A stretch of 64,000 nucleotides of DNA from Ruminococcaceae bacterium UBA1036 (GCA_002316805.1 DCEF01000020.1:137899-201898); one strand, 5' to 3'. Positions 1 through 8,640 are shown, counted from the first letter of the stretch. The notes: generated by a model from the sequence alone, not told the origin. A program made the numbers and translations.

Positions 1-273
1 GTTTCCTCGCAGTCGGTTTCCTCACAGTCGGTTCCCTCACAGCCTAAAACTGCTTCATCAACACAGGTAATTGCCTCATCTAAGCTTACACCCAATGTCT
101 CTTCAAAGCCTAAGGTGGAACCTATAGATAAAAATCATGGTTCACCTTCCGACAAAGATGTGACACCAAAAACAGGTGACAGCACTAATGAGGCTATACC
201 CGCAGCAGCAATTGCATGTGCTTCTTTAGCGGGTATTGGTGTCGTTTTGTCCCGCAAAAAAGCTGCGGTTTGA
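1..273 (+). CDS. C-terminal end of a sortase-anchored surface protein (partial)
   Basis: The reading frame is open from the first base of the window and ends at a TGA at 271-273, giving 90 residues without a start, so the protein begins upstream. It opens with a Ser/Gln-rich repeat-like stretch (VSSQSVSSQSVPSQ) typical of a wall-spanning linker. It ends with TPKTGD, a hydrophobic stretch of about 20 residues rich in Ala, Ile and Val, and the charged tail SRKK. That layout is a cell-wall sorting signal of the LPXTG type, with PKTG instead of the classical LPXTG. The inferred role is a protein covalently attached to peptidoglycan by a sortase; the functional domain lies outside the window. Confidence 0.75.
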   Translation, partial: VSSQSVSSQSVPSQPKTASSTQVIASSKLTPNVSSKPKVEPIDKNHGSPSDKDVTPKTGDSTNEAIPAAAIACASLAGIGVVLSRKKAAV

Positions 274-620
274 CAGGCTTTAAACTTTAATCAAAAAATA
301 TCCGGAGCTTTACTTTGGATACAATATGGGATCTTTGGAGCCCGCCACATGCTACAGCAACGTTTATTTGTCCATGGCAAGAAAAGGTAATGGCATCTAA
401 GGAGATTCAGGAAATAAAATAATATAGCAGGCACTGGACAATTGGTTCAGTACCTGCCTTTTGCTATTTAACAGCAATGGGATTTAGTTGATTCTGCTGA
501 GGGCCCATCGGATTTATTTCCGGTGAGCCTATTTTGCACTGAGTTTGTTTTACCGCTTCAGCCTGCATTTTTGGCTTGCATACCTTTGCTCCCTTTCCGA
601 TTCAGTGATCAGTTAAAAGG
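274..620. other. Intergenic stretch, no gene seen
   Basis: Apart from the hairpin at 427-457 there is nothing I can support here. The few short open frames lack a ribosome-binding site. The DNA is AT-rich and looks like ordinary spacer between a plus-strand and a minus-strand gene. Confidence 0.5.
427..464 (+). terminator. Probable terminator of the surface-protein gene
   Basis: A 10-bp stem (427-436 with 448-457, one mismatch) is followed by CTTTTGCTATTT. It lies about 150 nt after the stop codon, so it is a plausible but not strong intrinsic terminator. Confidence 0.45.
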
Positions 621-664
621 CTAAAAAGAACCCATTCTCCGCTTAATGCGTTGAATGGGTTCTT
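621..664 (-). terminator. Intrinsic terminator of fba
   Basis: A perfect 12-bp stem (626-637 with 653-664) is followed on the minus strand by TTTTTAG. It sits 60 nt past the aldolase stop codon. Confidence 0.8.
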
Positions 665-723
665 AAACAAACTTGCGGAGGATATTATCCGCCGCAAGCT
701 AATTTATACTGTTATAAAATAAA

Positions 724-1668
724 TCAGGCTTTCCCAACGCAACCAAGAACGTCTTTTATCTTGTGCTCAACCAAAGCCTTAATGGCATCGCGGCCATCGC
801 CAAGGTACTGGCGCGGGTCAAAATGGTCAGGGTGCTCAGCAAAATGCTTGCGCACACTTGCCGTCATTGCAAGGCGGAGATCGGAGTCAATGTTGATTTT
901 GCAGACAGCCATTGTGGCAGCCTTGCGCAGCATTTCTTCCGGTATGCCAATTGCGTCCGGCATCTTGCCACCATACTGGTTTACCATCTTAACGAATTCC
1001 TGCGGCACCGATGAAGCACCGTGCAGCACTATTGGGAATCCCGGCAGGCGGTCAGAAACCTCTTTCAGGATATCGAAACGGAGCTGAGGCTTCTGGCCCG
1101 GCTTGAATTTATATGCACCGTGGCTTGTGCCGATGGCAATGGCGAGAGAATCGACGCCTGTGCGTTTTACGAAGTCCTGAACCTGGTCAGGATCTGTAAA
1201 CTGAGCTCTGTCAGCATTTACGTTGACAGCGTCCTCAATTCCTGCAAGGCGGCCAAGCTCAGCTTCTACGGTCACATACGGGGAATGGCTGTGTGCATAT
1301 TCAACGACCTTGCGTGTCTCTGCGATATTCTCTTCATAAGGCTTTGAGGAGCCGTCGAACATTACGGATGTAAAGCCGTCGTCTACGCATTCTTTGCAGA
1401 CTTCATAAGACGGGCCGTGGTCGAGGTGCAGCACTATAGGGATATCCGGATGCTCGTCGTTTGCTGCTTCTACCAGATGGATAAGGTACGGCGGGTTCGC
1501 ATATTTGCGTGCCCCTGCCGAAGCCTGAAGTATAACCGGCGCCTTCAGCTCCGCAGCAGCTTCCGTAATGCCCTGGACGATTTCCATGTTATTGATGTTA
1601 AACGCTCCGACTGCATATCCGCCGTCATAGGCTTTTTTGAACATTTCTTTAGTATTGACCAAAGACAT
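724..1668 (-). CDS. fba: Class II fructose-1,6-bisphosphate aldolase
   Basis: This 314-aa protein is a zinc-dependent class II aldolase, which reversibly splits fructose-1,6-bisphosphate into dihydroxyacetone phosphate and glyceraldehyde-3-phosphate in cytoplasmic glycolysis and gluconeogenesis. HLDHGP at residues 81-86 carries the catalytic Asp83 and zinc ligand His84. EAELG (135-139), TSHGAYKF (181-188) and LHGASS (215-220) supply the other metal and phosphate contacts, and NIDSDLR (259-265) is the C-terminal phosphate-binding segment. The length fits the family. AGGAG lies upstream of the ATG. The gene appears monocistronic, with its own promoter and terminator. Class II aldolases can act on tagatose or other ketose bisphosphates, but the glycolytic role is the most likely. 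Confidence 0.95.
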   Translation of the reverse strand: MSLVNTKEMFKKAYDGGYAVGAFNINNMEIVQGITEAAAELKAPVILQASAGARKYANPPYLIHLVEAANDEHPDIPIVLHLDHGPSYEVCKECVDDGFTSVMFDGSSKPYEENIAETRKVVEYAHSHSPYVTVEAELGRLAGIEDAVNVNADRAQFTDPDQVQDFVKRTGVDSLAIAIGTSHGAYKFKPGQKPQLRFDILKEVSDRLPGFPIVLHGASSVPQEFVKMVNQYGGKMPDAIGIPEEMLRKAATMAVCKINIDSDLRLAMTASVRKHFAEHPDHFDPRQYLGDGRDAIKALVEHKIKDVLGCVGKA

Positions 1669-1718
1669 TGGCTGTCACTCCTGTTCTATATTTCTCAAAA
1701 AATTCATTTTACGAGTTC

Positions 1719-1747
1719 ATTATACCTCTTTTTGGGTAAAAATAAAA
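1719..1747 (-). promoter_or_regulatory. Probable fba promoter
   Basis: On the minus strand a perfect TATAAT (1719-1724) lies about 50 nt upstream of the fba start. Only a weak -35 (TTTTAT, about 1742-1747) is found at 17-nt spacing, so the -10 element is the main evidence. Confidence 0.45.
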
Positions 1748-1782
1748 GCAAGATTGTTAATAATCTGATTATCTTTATTTTG

Positions 1783-2568
1783 TTAGGCGCACTGAAAGAG
1801 CTCCGGATGATGACGGCTGTAATGAAAAATGTACTGCTGCGCAACGCCCGCATACGGCCCAAACCATGACGGGTCTTTCCCGGGGAACAGGACTTTCATC
1901 GCGCGCTTCATCCACACATCCATAGGGAACGCATCCATCCTATGAAGGCCATATAGCAGCGTGCAGTCAGCCACTTTCGGCCCAACACCGCTTAGGCCTG
2001 TAAGGACATCGCGCGCTTCTTTAAGCGGCATGACTTTCAGCACCTTAAAATCAATGCGGCCCTGTGCAACACTTTTCGCCGCGCTTATAACATATGGCGC
2101 CCTAAAACCGAACCCAAGAGCGCGCAAATCACCTTCATCTGCTAAAGCCAGCGTTTCAGCCTCCGGAAACGCGAACCTGCCGTTTCCGATATTCCTGCCA
2201 TAAGCCCGGCAGAGGCGGGCGGCCATGCCCTTAATACGCTTAATATTGTTGCATTGTGAAAGGATAAACGAGCACAGTGCTTCCCATGGCTCCTGCCGCA
2301 GAATATGTATTTCAGGCGCATAGTGCGCCGCTTCCGCAAGTGTGCTATCTTTTGCACACAGGCCAGCACGTATGCCAGCGTAATCAGTGCCCATGTCGAA
2401 GTAATCTGCCCAGAACGGGTCGCGCAGCACACCGGAAAAGTTTTCTTCCGTTATATGCAGATATTTCCCGTATGCGACGCCTTCCCATGTGCCGTCCTGA
2501 AGGCGGTCCCAACGGAAGCACTGGCCGCAGTCAAGGGTCTGGGCAAGGTTTTCCATCAAAGTATGCAT
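1783..2568 (-). CDS. ogg: 8-oxoguanine DNA glycosylase, OGG1 type
   Basis: The enzyme removes oxidised guanine (8-oxoG) from DNA and nicks the abasic site in base-excision repair. The N-terminal region has CGQCFRW (residues 14-20), typical of the OGG N-terminal domain. A helix-hairpin-helix/GPD domain follows, with LSGVGPKVADC around 192-202 placing the catalytic Lys at 198 and FPMDVW placing the catalytic Asp at 217. I chose the ATG at 2568 because GGAAAGGAAC lies just upstream of it; an in-frame ATG 18 nt earlier has no ribosome-binding site. The product is 261 aa. This is the eukaryote-like OGG1 family common in Clostridia, not MutM, and the family match is firm. Confidence 0.9.
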   Translation of the reverse strand: MHTLMENLAQTLDCGQCFRWDRLQDGTWEGVAYGKYLHITEENFSGVLRDPFWADYFDMGTDYAGIRAGLCAKDSTLAEAAHYAPEIHILRQEPWEALCSFILSQCNNIKRIKGMAARLCRAYGRNIGNGRFAFPEAETLALADEGDLRALGFGFRAPYVISAAKSVAQGRIDFKVLKVMPLKEARDVLTGLSGVGPKVADCTLLYGLHRMDAFPMDVWMKRAMKVLFPGKDPSWFGPYAGVAQQYIFHYSRHHPELFQCA

Positions 2569-2737
2569 TTTTGTTCCTTTCCGCATGTTTTATGTCTTAA
2601 TTTATCCTATCATAAAAATTTTTTCTCTACAACTCTTGACAAATACAGAACGTAATCGAAACCCGTCCAGCCTGCCGGCAGGATTTTTATGTATCAACTT
2701 TTTGTTATTAACAATTCGCAGGGGCTGTACTCTGGAC

Positions 2738-2788
2738 TTATCAACATTTTCAACAGGGTTTTCAACAGCTATTTCCAAGTTATCAACA
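2738..2788 (+). repeat. Cluster of DnaA-box-like nonamers
   Basis: Four same-orientation nonamers of the form TTWTCAACA occur in 51 bases: TTATCAACA (2738-2746), TTTTCAACA (2747-2755), TTTTCAACA (2759-2767) and TTATCAACA (2780-2788). TTATCAACA differs by one base from the DnaA box TTATCCACA. The rest of the gene-free stretch 2569-3019 holds the rlmB promoter and a small CCTGCCGGCAGG palindrome (about 2676), and nothing else I can name. Confidence 0.45.
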
Positions 2789-2965
2789 GCTTTATGCCCG
2801 CTGTGAAATTACCATTCGTATAAATGTCCCAAAAAGCCATAAAATACTGAAAATCTGCTGTTTTAATATCAGTGTGGGAATTAAATGCGCGTTTAAAACC
2901 ATTTTGCCGCCGAACGAAGGTGTTGAAAATTTCCGCTGTTTGCAATATGGAAAGAAGTTATTTTG

Positions 2966-2974
2966 TGATATAAT
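2966..2974 (+). promoter_or_regulatory. Extended -10 promoter of rlmB
   Basis: TGATATAAT has a perfect -10 hexamer (2969-2974) with the TGn extension. No good -35 is seen, which is usual for extended -10 promoters. It lies about 45 nt upstream of the rlmB start. Confidence 0.6.
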
Positions 2975-3019
2975 GTATATAAAATTAAAAAATAAGAAAT
3001 TTTGAGGAGTTTTTAATAG

Positions 3020-3787
3020 ATGGATAAGAAAGAAAAAGACATGCCAGATGGAATTATCGCAGGTAGGAATGCCATTTCTGAGGCGCTTAAAAGCGGAAGA
3101 GCCATAGACAGCATTTATATTGCACGCGGCGACCGCTCCGGCAGCCTCGGCCTCATTGCCGCAAAAGCCAGAAAAGCGGGTATTGCCATAAAGGAAGCCG
3201 ACTCGCGCAAGCTCGACCACATGTGCGCCGGCTCAGTCCATCAGGGAATAGTGGCTGTTGCAGCTGCTAAGGAGTATTCTTCGCTCGACGATGTGTTCGC
3301 ACTTGCCGCCGAGCGGAAAGAACCGCCTTTCTTGATAATCGCCGACGGCCTCGAAGACCCACACAACCTTGGCGCGGTGCTCCGCGTGGCCGAATGCACC
3401 GGCGCGCACGGTGTGATTATCCCGAAACGCCGCAGCGTTGGCCTTACATGGACCGTAGGCAAGGCAAGCGCCGGCGCAGTAGAGTATATACCTGTTGTGC
3501 GTGCAACCAACCTCGCCTCAACATTGGATGAGCTTAAAAAGCGCGGCGTCTGGATATATGCGGCAGACCTTGAAGGCAAAAACTGGTGTGAAACGGATTT
3601 CAAAGGCCCCACGGCAATTATCATCGGTTCTGAAGGTTTCGGCGTCAGCCACCTGCTGAAGGAAAAATCGGATTTTATAATATCTCTGCCAATGCTGGGC
3701 AAAATAAATTCACTGAATGCTTCTGTAGCCTGCGGAATTATATGCTACGAAGTCGTCCGGCAGCGAAAAGGCATTCGGGCAAAGTAA
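3020..3787 (+). CDS. rlmB: 23S rRNA 2'-O-methyltransferase, RlmB/TrmH (SpoU) family
   Basis: The 255-aa product is an S-adenosylmethionine-dependent RNA ribose methyltransferase of the SPOUT class. GRNAISEAL near residue 15 belongs to the N-terminal substrate-binding domain. The SpoU motifs follow: motif 1 DGLEDPHNLGAVLRVAEC near 110-127, motif 2 IIIGSEGFGVS near 200-210, and motif 3 LPMLGKINSLNASVACGI near 226-243, which form the trefoil knot that holds the cofactor. The Shine-Dalgarno site is GAGGAG. In E. coli RlmB modifies G2251 of 23S rRNA; relatives act on other sites, so the exact target is inferred. The next gene starts 19 nt downstream, so the two are probably cotranscribed. Confidence 0.88.
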   Translation: MDKKEKDMPDGIIAGRNAISEALKSGRAIDSIYIARGDRSGSLGLIAAKARKAGIAIKEADSRKLDHMCAGSVHQGIVAVAAAKEYSSLDDVFALAAERKEPPFLIIADGLEDPHNLGAVLRVAECTGAHGVIIPKRRSVGLTWTVGKASAGAVEYIPVVRATNLASTLDELKKRGVWIYAADLEGKNWCETDFKGPTAIIIGSEGFGVSHLLKEKSDFIISLPMLGKINSLNASVACGIICYEVVRQRKGIRAK

Positions 3788-3806
3788 TTTATGGGAGCGG
3801 ATCATA

Positions 3807-6800
3807 ATGAAAGATGAAAAAAGCGTTCCGCGCAATGATGATTCCTCCAGCAAAGCTTCAGCCGAAGCCAGAGGCATGTCGGAGAGCGAAAGCAAACCGG
3901 CTGCGGAAAAAAGCGGCAGCGAAAATGAAAGCCACACTGTCCCCCTTACCGCCGACGAAATCGTCAGCAGTGCACATCAGGCCCTTAACATGGAAAGCGG
4001 CGGCATGGATCCTTCTTCGCCCAGCGGGAAACCACGCAAAAAGAAAAAGCATCCTTTTTTCCATTGGCGGCATAAGGGCGAAGATGAGGATACCGTCCCC
4101 GAAGACGATATTTACTATGGCCTGCAGCTGAAGCCGCTGGAAGAGTACAGGCGCGAATATGAAGAGACAATCCGACTTGACCCTGACGAAATAAAAAATG
4201 CAGAAGAGAAACTGCTCAGGGAACAGGAGGCTAAGGCGGAATCTGCTGGAGAAAAGCAGCAGGCTGAAAGTGAACCTCAGGCAATGCAGGGCACAGAAAA
4301 AACAGCCAAGGCGCCTGAAGAAGAGAAGCCTGCCGAAGGCCGGCAGGAAAATCCGCCTGAAACTGCTGTAAAAGAAGATAATGCAGACGTCAGACCAGAT
4401 AAAAAACCTGAAGCATCTGCTGAGGGCACATCAGCTAAAACAGAAGCCCAGCCTGAAAATGTTCCGGAAGCTGCTTTGGAAAATGAACCCATGTCTGAAA
4501 AACGGAAAGGGCACCTTGAAAGGATTTTCCGAAAAGCTGGCTTGAATGCTGAAGAAATGCTCGCAGAAAAAGCCGAAATTCTGAAAGATGTGCACAGGGC
4601 ACCTCAACAGCCACCACAGCCTTTAACCGAGCCTCCCGTTCATCCTTCAGTCAGCCCTGGGCCAAAAACGGAACCCGATATACGTCCGCCTATAAAGGAG
4701 CCTTCTCCTTTTGAAGAGCCGGAGGAAAGCCCTAAGCCTTCTACCGTTCCGCAGCTAAACTCAGAAGATTTAGAGGATAAAAACGAAAAGCCAGATGGCA
4801 CAGAGGAAGCCAAACCTGCCGCAGAAACAGTAAATGCGCAGGAAACGCCGCAGCAAACCGAAAATGCTGAAAAGCCTGAAGCTTTTTGCGCTTCGCCTCC
4901 AAAAATGCAAAAAGCCGCAACAGAAGAAACACCTGCCAATGGAACGCCGAATGCTGTCAAAGAGCCTGAAAAGCCGCCGCGTGCAAAAGACGAAACTCCT
5001 GCCCCGCCCGCAGAGCGTGAGCCCGGCGAACACAGTGTTCCGCATTACCGCGCCGATAAGGTGCCCGTCCATGTTATTGAGCTTGACACTCTGCCGGAAG
5101 CCCTTGCGAAAGAAGCAATAGGATACAAACTTCAGCCTGTCCATGCGCCTGAGCCCATACCATTTCCTGCAGTCCAAGATCTGAAAGAAAATAAGCGCAT
5201 GGAGCCAGAGAAAAAAGAACCCGAAAAAGGGCCTGTGGAACCTGCACCGCCTATTGAACTTCCCGTACAGGAAGAGAAAAAAGGAGAAGCGCCTGAGGCA
5301 AAAATGCATTTCCGCTTCATAGGCATGGATGAAGACGCAGACGAAGCCGAAAGCCCTAAGCCTGAGGAAAAGGAGAAACCGCCCGAAGAAGAAATAGACG
5401 ACTACAACAAGCCTGAAGATGCGCCGTCAATTGCAAACGACATCGCTTCTAACGTAAGGAAAATGACTCTGCGCTTTATAGTAACAGGCATCTTCACCCT
5501 TATCTTAGCTGCCTTCAGCGTTGCGTGGGAACATCCGGCGCTGCTTACGCCGGAATTACATAGCTTGTTTACTGCGAAAATGTGCCTTGTTTCGGAACTT
5601 ATATTTCTTGTACTGTCTGCCGCTTTCTGCGCACCTGCAGTGTGGAACGGCCTCAGCGGCCTGTTCCGGTTCCGGGCAAATTCCGACAGCGCCGCTTCTG
5701 TCGCCGTGCTTGCGGCGATAGCCGAAAATGTGCTTTTCCTATTTACCGGCATGCAGCCTGGCTGCCGCCTTTATGCGCCGCTCGCCGTATTCGCCCTTTC
5801 CCTCAATTCTGCCGGCAAGCTTAGCATGGCAAAGAGGATAAATCGAAATTTTCACTTTATAACCTCTTCAGGGCAGAAATATGCTGTACAAACGTTTGAT
5901 GACTACAACACGGCAATACAGTTTACAAAAGAATTTGGCATTCCGGATCCAAAAATTGCATACCAGTCAAAAGCAGGCTTTCTTGAGCATTTTCTTGAAC
6001 ATTCATATTCCACTTCAGACCCAAGCGAACACACATCGCAGTACCTTACGCCCGCTGGTTTTATCGGCAGCCTTTTGCTCTGCATAGCAACTGCCGTGCT
6101 TACAAAGAATCCGGTCTTAGCGCTAAACACATTTACCGCTTCTGCCTGCGTCTGTGTTCCGTTCGGCGGGCTGCTCAGCGTAAACCTCCCGCTGGCGCGC
6201 CTTAACAAGATAGCAAAGCGCTGTGGCAGCATGGCCGTCGGCTGGGACACAATTGATCAGTTCAGCAAGACAAACGCCGTCATACTCGACGCCGAGGATA
6301 TATTCCCACGTGGCACTGTTGTCCTCAACGGCATACAGACTTTTGCGGGCCAGCGCATAGATGATGCAATACTCGGCGCAACAGCGCTCACAGCAGCCGT
6401 CGGTGGCACTCTCAACGGCCTGTTCAGCCAGATAGTAAAATCACGCACAGACATACTTCCCCATGTTGAGCACCCTGCGTACGAAGACGGGTTCGGCATT
6501 TCCGGGAAAGTCGACGGGCGGCTCATACTTATCGGCAACCGCGAGCTTCTAAAACATCACGGCGTAGACGCGCCTTCGCATGACTATGAAGAAAAATACC
6601 TCCGTGCCGGCAAAATACCGGTTTACCTTGCAGCGGGCGGTACCCTTGTTGCAATGTTCCTTGTATTTTACCGCACTGACCGCCGCCGCGCCGTTGAGTT
6701 GCGCCGCCTTGAGTACAACAGCATCAACATTCTCGTGCGCACGCGTGACCCAAACATAACACCGGATTTAATAGCCAGCTGTTTCGGGCTGAACCGCAGT

Positions 6801-7121
6801 TCAATTTCTATCCTTCCGGAACGTCTCGGCAAAATATATGCTCACCTGCAGGCACACCCGCCCAAAAGGGCACCGGCAGTGTTCGCCACAAACGGCCGCA
6901 CCACAGCCATGATGCGCATGCTCACGGCCTGCACACGGCAGAAAGGCAACATCAGCATTGGCGTGGCACTGCAGACGGCGGGAGCCGCCCTCGGGTTTGC
7001 ACTTGTGGCTTTTTTCACCGCATTCTCGGGCGTAGGCCAGCTTTCTGTCACAGCACTGCTTTTGTTTGAATTATTCTGGACGCTTGCGGTTGTTTTAGTT
7101 CCCCGCATACGAAAGCCATAA
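3807..7121 (+). CDS. Acidic Pro/Glu-rich protein fused to a degenerate P-type ATPase
   Basis: This 1104-aa protein has two halves. Residues 1 to about 550 are low-complexity, rich in Glu, Pro, Lys and Ala, and look intrinsically disordered and cytoplasmic. From about 555 there are hydrophobic segments (about 555-575, 590-615, 630-675, 750-797 and 1051-1101) laid out as in P1B heavy-metal ATPases. SACVCVPFGG near 780 resembles the ACPCAL membrane motif. VILDAEDIFPRG follows, with Asp828 where the phosphorylated Asp of DKTGT should be, but Lys, Thr and Gly are lost. The TGE actuator motif and GDGxNDxP are also missing. I infer a catalytically dead pump-like protein; its function is unknown. GGGAG precedes the ATG, 19 nt after rlmB. 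Confidence 0.7.
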   Translation: MKDEKSVPRNDDSSSKASAEARGMSESESKPAAEKSGSENESHTVPLTADEIVSSAHQALNMESGGMDPSSPSGKPRKKKKHPFFHWRHKGEDEDTVPEDDIYYGLQLKPLEEYRREYEETIRLDPDEIKNAEEKLLREQEAKAESAGEKQQAESEPQAMQGTEKTAKAPEEEKPAEGRQENPPETAVKEDNADVRPDKKPEASAEGTSAKTEAQPENVPEAALENEPMSEKRKGHLERIFRKAGLNAEEMLAEKAEILKDVHRAPQQPPQPLTEPPVHPSVSPGPKTEPDIRPPIKEPSPFEEPEESPKPSTVPQLNSEDLEDKNEKPDGTEEAKPAAETVNAQETPQQTENAEKPEAFCASPPKMQKAATEETPANGTPNAVKEPEKPPRAKDETPAPPAEREPGEHSVPHYRADKVPVHVIELDTLPEALAKEAIGYKLQPVHAPEPIPFPAVQDLKENKRMEPEKKEPEKGPVEPAPPIELPVQEEKKGEAPEAKMHFRFIGMDEDADEAESPKPEEKEKPPEEEIDDYNKPEDAPSIANDIASNVRKMTLRFIVTGIFTLILAAFSVAWEHPALLTPELHSLFTAKMCLVSELIFLVLSAAFCAPAVWNGLSGLFRFRANSDSAASVAVLAAIAENVLFLFTGMQPGCRLYAPLAVFALSLNSAGKLSMAKRINRNFHFITSSGQKYAVQTFDDYNTAIQFTKEFGIPDPKIAYQSKAGFLEHFLEHSYSTSDPSEHTSQYLTPAGFIGSLLLCIATAVLTKNPVLALNTFTASACVCVPFGGLLSVNLPLARLNKIAKRCGSMAVGWDTIDQFSKTNAVILDAEDIFPRGTVVLNGIQTFAGQRIDDAILGATALTAAVGGTLNGLFSQIVKSRTDILPHVEHPAYEDGFGISGKVDGRLILIGNRELLKHHGVDAPSHDYEEKYLRAGKIPVYLAAGGTLVAMFLVFYRTDRRRAVELRRLEYNSINILVRTRDPNITPDLIASCFGLNRSSISILPERLGKIYAHLQAHPPKRAPAVFATNGRTTAMMRMLTACTRQKGNISIGVALQTAGAALGFALVAFFTAFSGVGQLSVTALLLFELFWTLAVVLVPRIRKP

Positions 7122-7179
7122 CTACATAACTAAAAGTTCATATGTGTAAAAATTTAATCTGAAAAAGGTATAGCTATAG

Positions 7180-7869
7180 ATGAAAAAGAAACTGAATTCT
7201 GCTTTTTCCGCCATCAGGAATGATCGGCTACTGCCGAAAAAGTTTTTCTTTTGCACCCTCGGAGTCGTCATCATGGGCTTTGCCGTCCCTGCTATGGTTT
7301 ATTCGGGTCTCGGTGCAGACCCATGCTCGTGTATAAACCTCGCCATTGCACAGAAAACCGGACTTGCGTTTTGGCAGTGGTCGGCTATTATAAATTCTGC
7401 TCTTTTTCTGTTTCCGCTTTTTTTAGACCGTTCCCTCATCGGTTACGGCACTATCGCAAATATGTATCTCATAAGCATAATTGCAGACGCGCTGCGGGCT
7501 TCGTTTTACCGTACCTTCCTGCCCGCGCAGCCTTCGTGCATGTGGGTGCGCATCATTTTCATGGCAGTCGGCATAACAATGATGGGCATAGGCTGTGCTT
7601 TCTACACTGTTGCCGGCATGGGAGTTGCACCCTATGACAGCATACCGATTATTGTTTCAGAGCGCTCGCATATAAACTTCCGCTGGGTACGCATGGCGTA
7701 CGATTCCTTATTCGTTGTGCTCAGCTTTGTCCTTGGAGGGGCAGTAGGCATCAGCACAGTACTGACTGCCTTTTTCCTTGGTCCGGTAATCCAGGCGGTT
7801 GGCAGCCGCATAAAGGCAAAATACCTCACACCTTCCGGCAAGTCGCCCTCACGGAATAACATCAAATAG
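7180..7869 (+). CDS. YczE/YitT-like integral membrane protein
   Basis: The 229-aa product is almost wholly hydrophobic, with five or six predicted membrane helices and a basic N terminus. The loop YSGLGADPCSCINLAIAQ (about residues 41-58) and the later GMGVAPYDSIPII (about 147-159) are a duplicated G-x-G-x-x-P-D/C pattern typical of the YczE/YyaS/YitT membrane proteins. No transport substrate or reaction is established for the family; members are annotated only as membrane proteins. It follows the pump-like gene by 58 nt and precedes the DUF1361 gene by 28 nt, so the three may form one transcript. The ribosome-binding site is weak (AAAAAGG about 10 nt upstream). Confidence 0.72.
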   Translation: MKKKLNSAFSAIRNDRLLPKKFFFCTLGVVIMGFAVPAMVYSGLGADPCSCINLAIAQKTGLAFWQWSAIINSALFLFPLFLDRSLIGYGTIANMYLISIIADALRASFYRTFLPAQPSCMWVRIIFMAVGITMMGIGCAFYTVAGMGVAPYDSIPIIVSERSHINFRWVRMAYDSLFVVLSFVLGGAVGISTVLTAFFLGPVIQAVGSRIKAKYLTPSGKSPSRNNIK

Positions 7870-7897
7870 CTTTTAAACAAAAAAAGTAGGCGATAAA

Positions 7898-8578
7898 ATG
7901 GCAAAGCAGCAGTCTACCTATCGCGCGCATTTCCTTTTCCTTGTGCTCTATTTCTTATGCAATGTCACGCTCGCCATTCATTCCGGGAAAAATGCCGGGC
8001 TTTTCCTCATGCTTGTGTGGAACGCTTTCCTGTCTTTTCTGCCCTGCCTTTTCGCGCGGCATACTGCTCTTGCACGCAGCAGGCAAAAGCGCATATGGAT
8101 AATATGGGCGTTACTCTGGCTTATCTTCTGGCCCAACACATTTTACGTTTCAACAGATATAGTCCATTTCACAGGAGATACATTCTTAAAGAAAATTCCT
8201 TATCATGGTCAAGTCTATTCAACAGACCTGTTGCTGTGGGCAAAAGGCATCTCTGTTGTCACTGTAATCCTGTATGCGGTGCTAAACGGTGTAAAATCAG
8301 AGATTACCATAGAGCGTGTGATAAGCTCCGGCAAATGGAAGCAGATACTCTTTCGGGCAGTATGCTCATTTCTCTGCGGCGTAGGGATTTACATCGGGCG
8401 TTTCCTGCGCCTCAACTCATGGGATATCTTCAGGCCGGCAAAAATTGCAGCTTCATTCCGGCTTCCCGGGCAAAGCCCAAAATTTATTTCAGGTTTTGTC
8501 TGCCTGCTTGCCGCCTTCGTCTTTGCCGCTCTCAGCTTTGCTGCCCCTCTCACCCGTGACTCCACTGCAATAAATTAA
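7898..8578 (+). CDS. DUF1361 family membrane protein
   Basis: This 226-aa membrane protein has about six hydrophobic segments. WPNTFYVSTDIVHF (about residues 79-92) corresponds to the characteristic PNxxYxxTDxxH motif of DUF1361, and SWDIFRP (about 173-179) is the second conserved block. No biochemical role is known for the family. A weak site near AAAAAAAGTAGGCG precedes the ATG. It is the last plus-strand gene before a bidirectional terminator. The acidic and histidine residues facing the membrane in the conserved motif suggest a catalytic or ion-handling site, but that is inference. Confidence 0.75.
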   Translation: MAKQQSTYRAHFLFLVLYFLCNVTLAIHSGKNAGLFLMLVWNAFLSFLPCLFARHTALARSRQKRIWIIWALLWLIFWPNTFYVSTDIVHFTGDTFLKKIPYHGQVYSTDLLLWAKGISVVTVILYAVLNGVKSEITIERVISSGKWKQILFRAVCSFLCGVGIYIGRFLRLNSWDIFRPAKIAASFRLPGQSPKFISGFVCLLAAFVFAALSFAAPLTRDSTAIN

Positions 8579-8592
8579 TAATGAATACGGAC

Positions 8593-8640
8593 AAAAAAAT
8601 GCCCCCTGTGCCGTAATGCGGCAGTTAGGGAGCATTTTCA
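8593..8640. terminator. Bidirectional terminator between DUF1361 and GGGtGRT genes
   Basis: The hairpin 8598-8636 (AATGC, CCCT and GCCG arms) has TTTTTTTG on its minus-strand side and TTTTCATATTTT on its plus-strand side, so it can serve both convergent genes. Confidence 0.75.

Noticed and set aside
2676..2687. CCTGCCGGCAGG followed by ATTTTT as a terminator
   Set aside because: The palindrome leaves only a 4-bp stem with a 4-nt loop, too weak to support, and no plus-strand gene ends there.
3858..5326. Long open frames on the opposite strand of the acidic N-terminal part of the pump-like gene
   Set aside because: They mirror the low-complexity Glu/Pro/Lys codons of the real gene, have no ribosome-binding sites and encode compositionally odd proteins.
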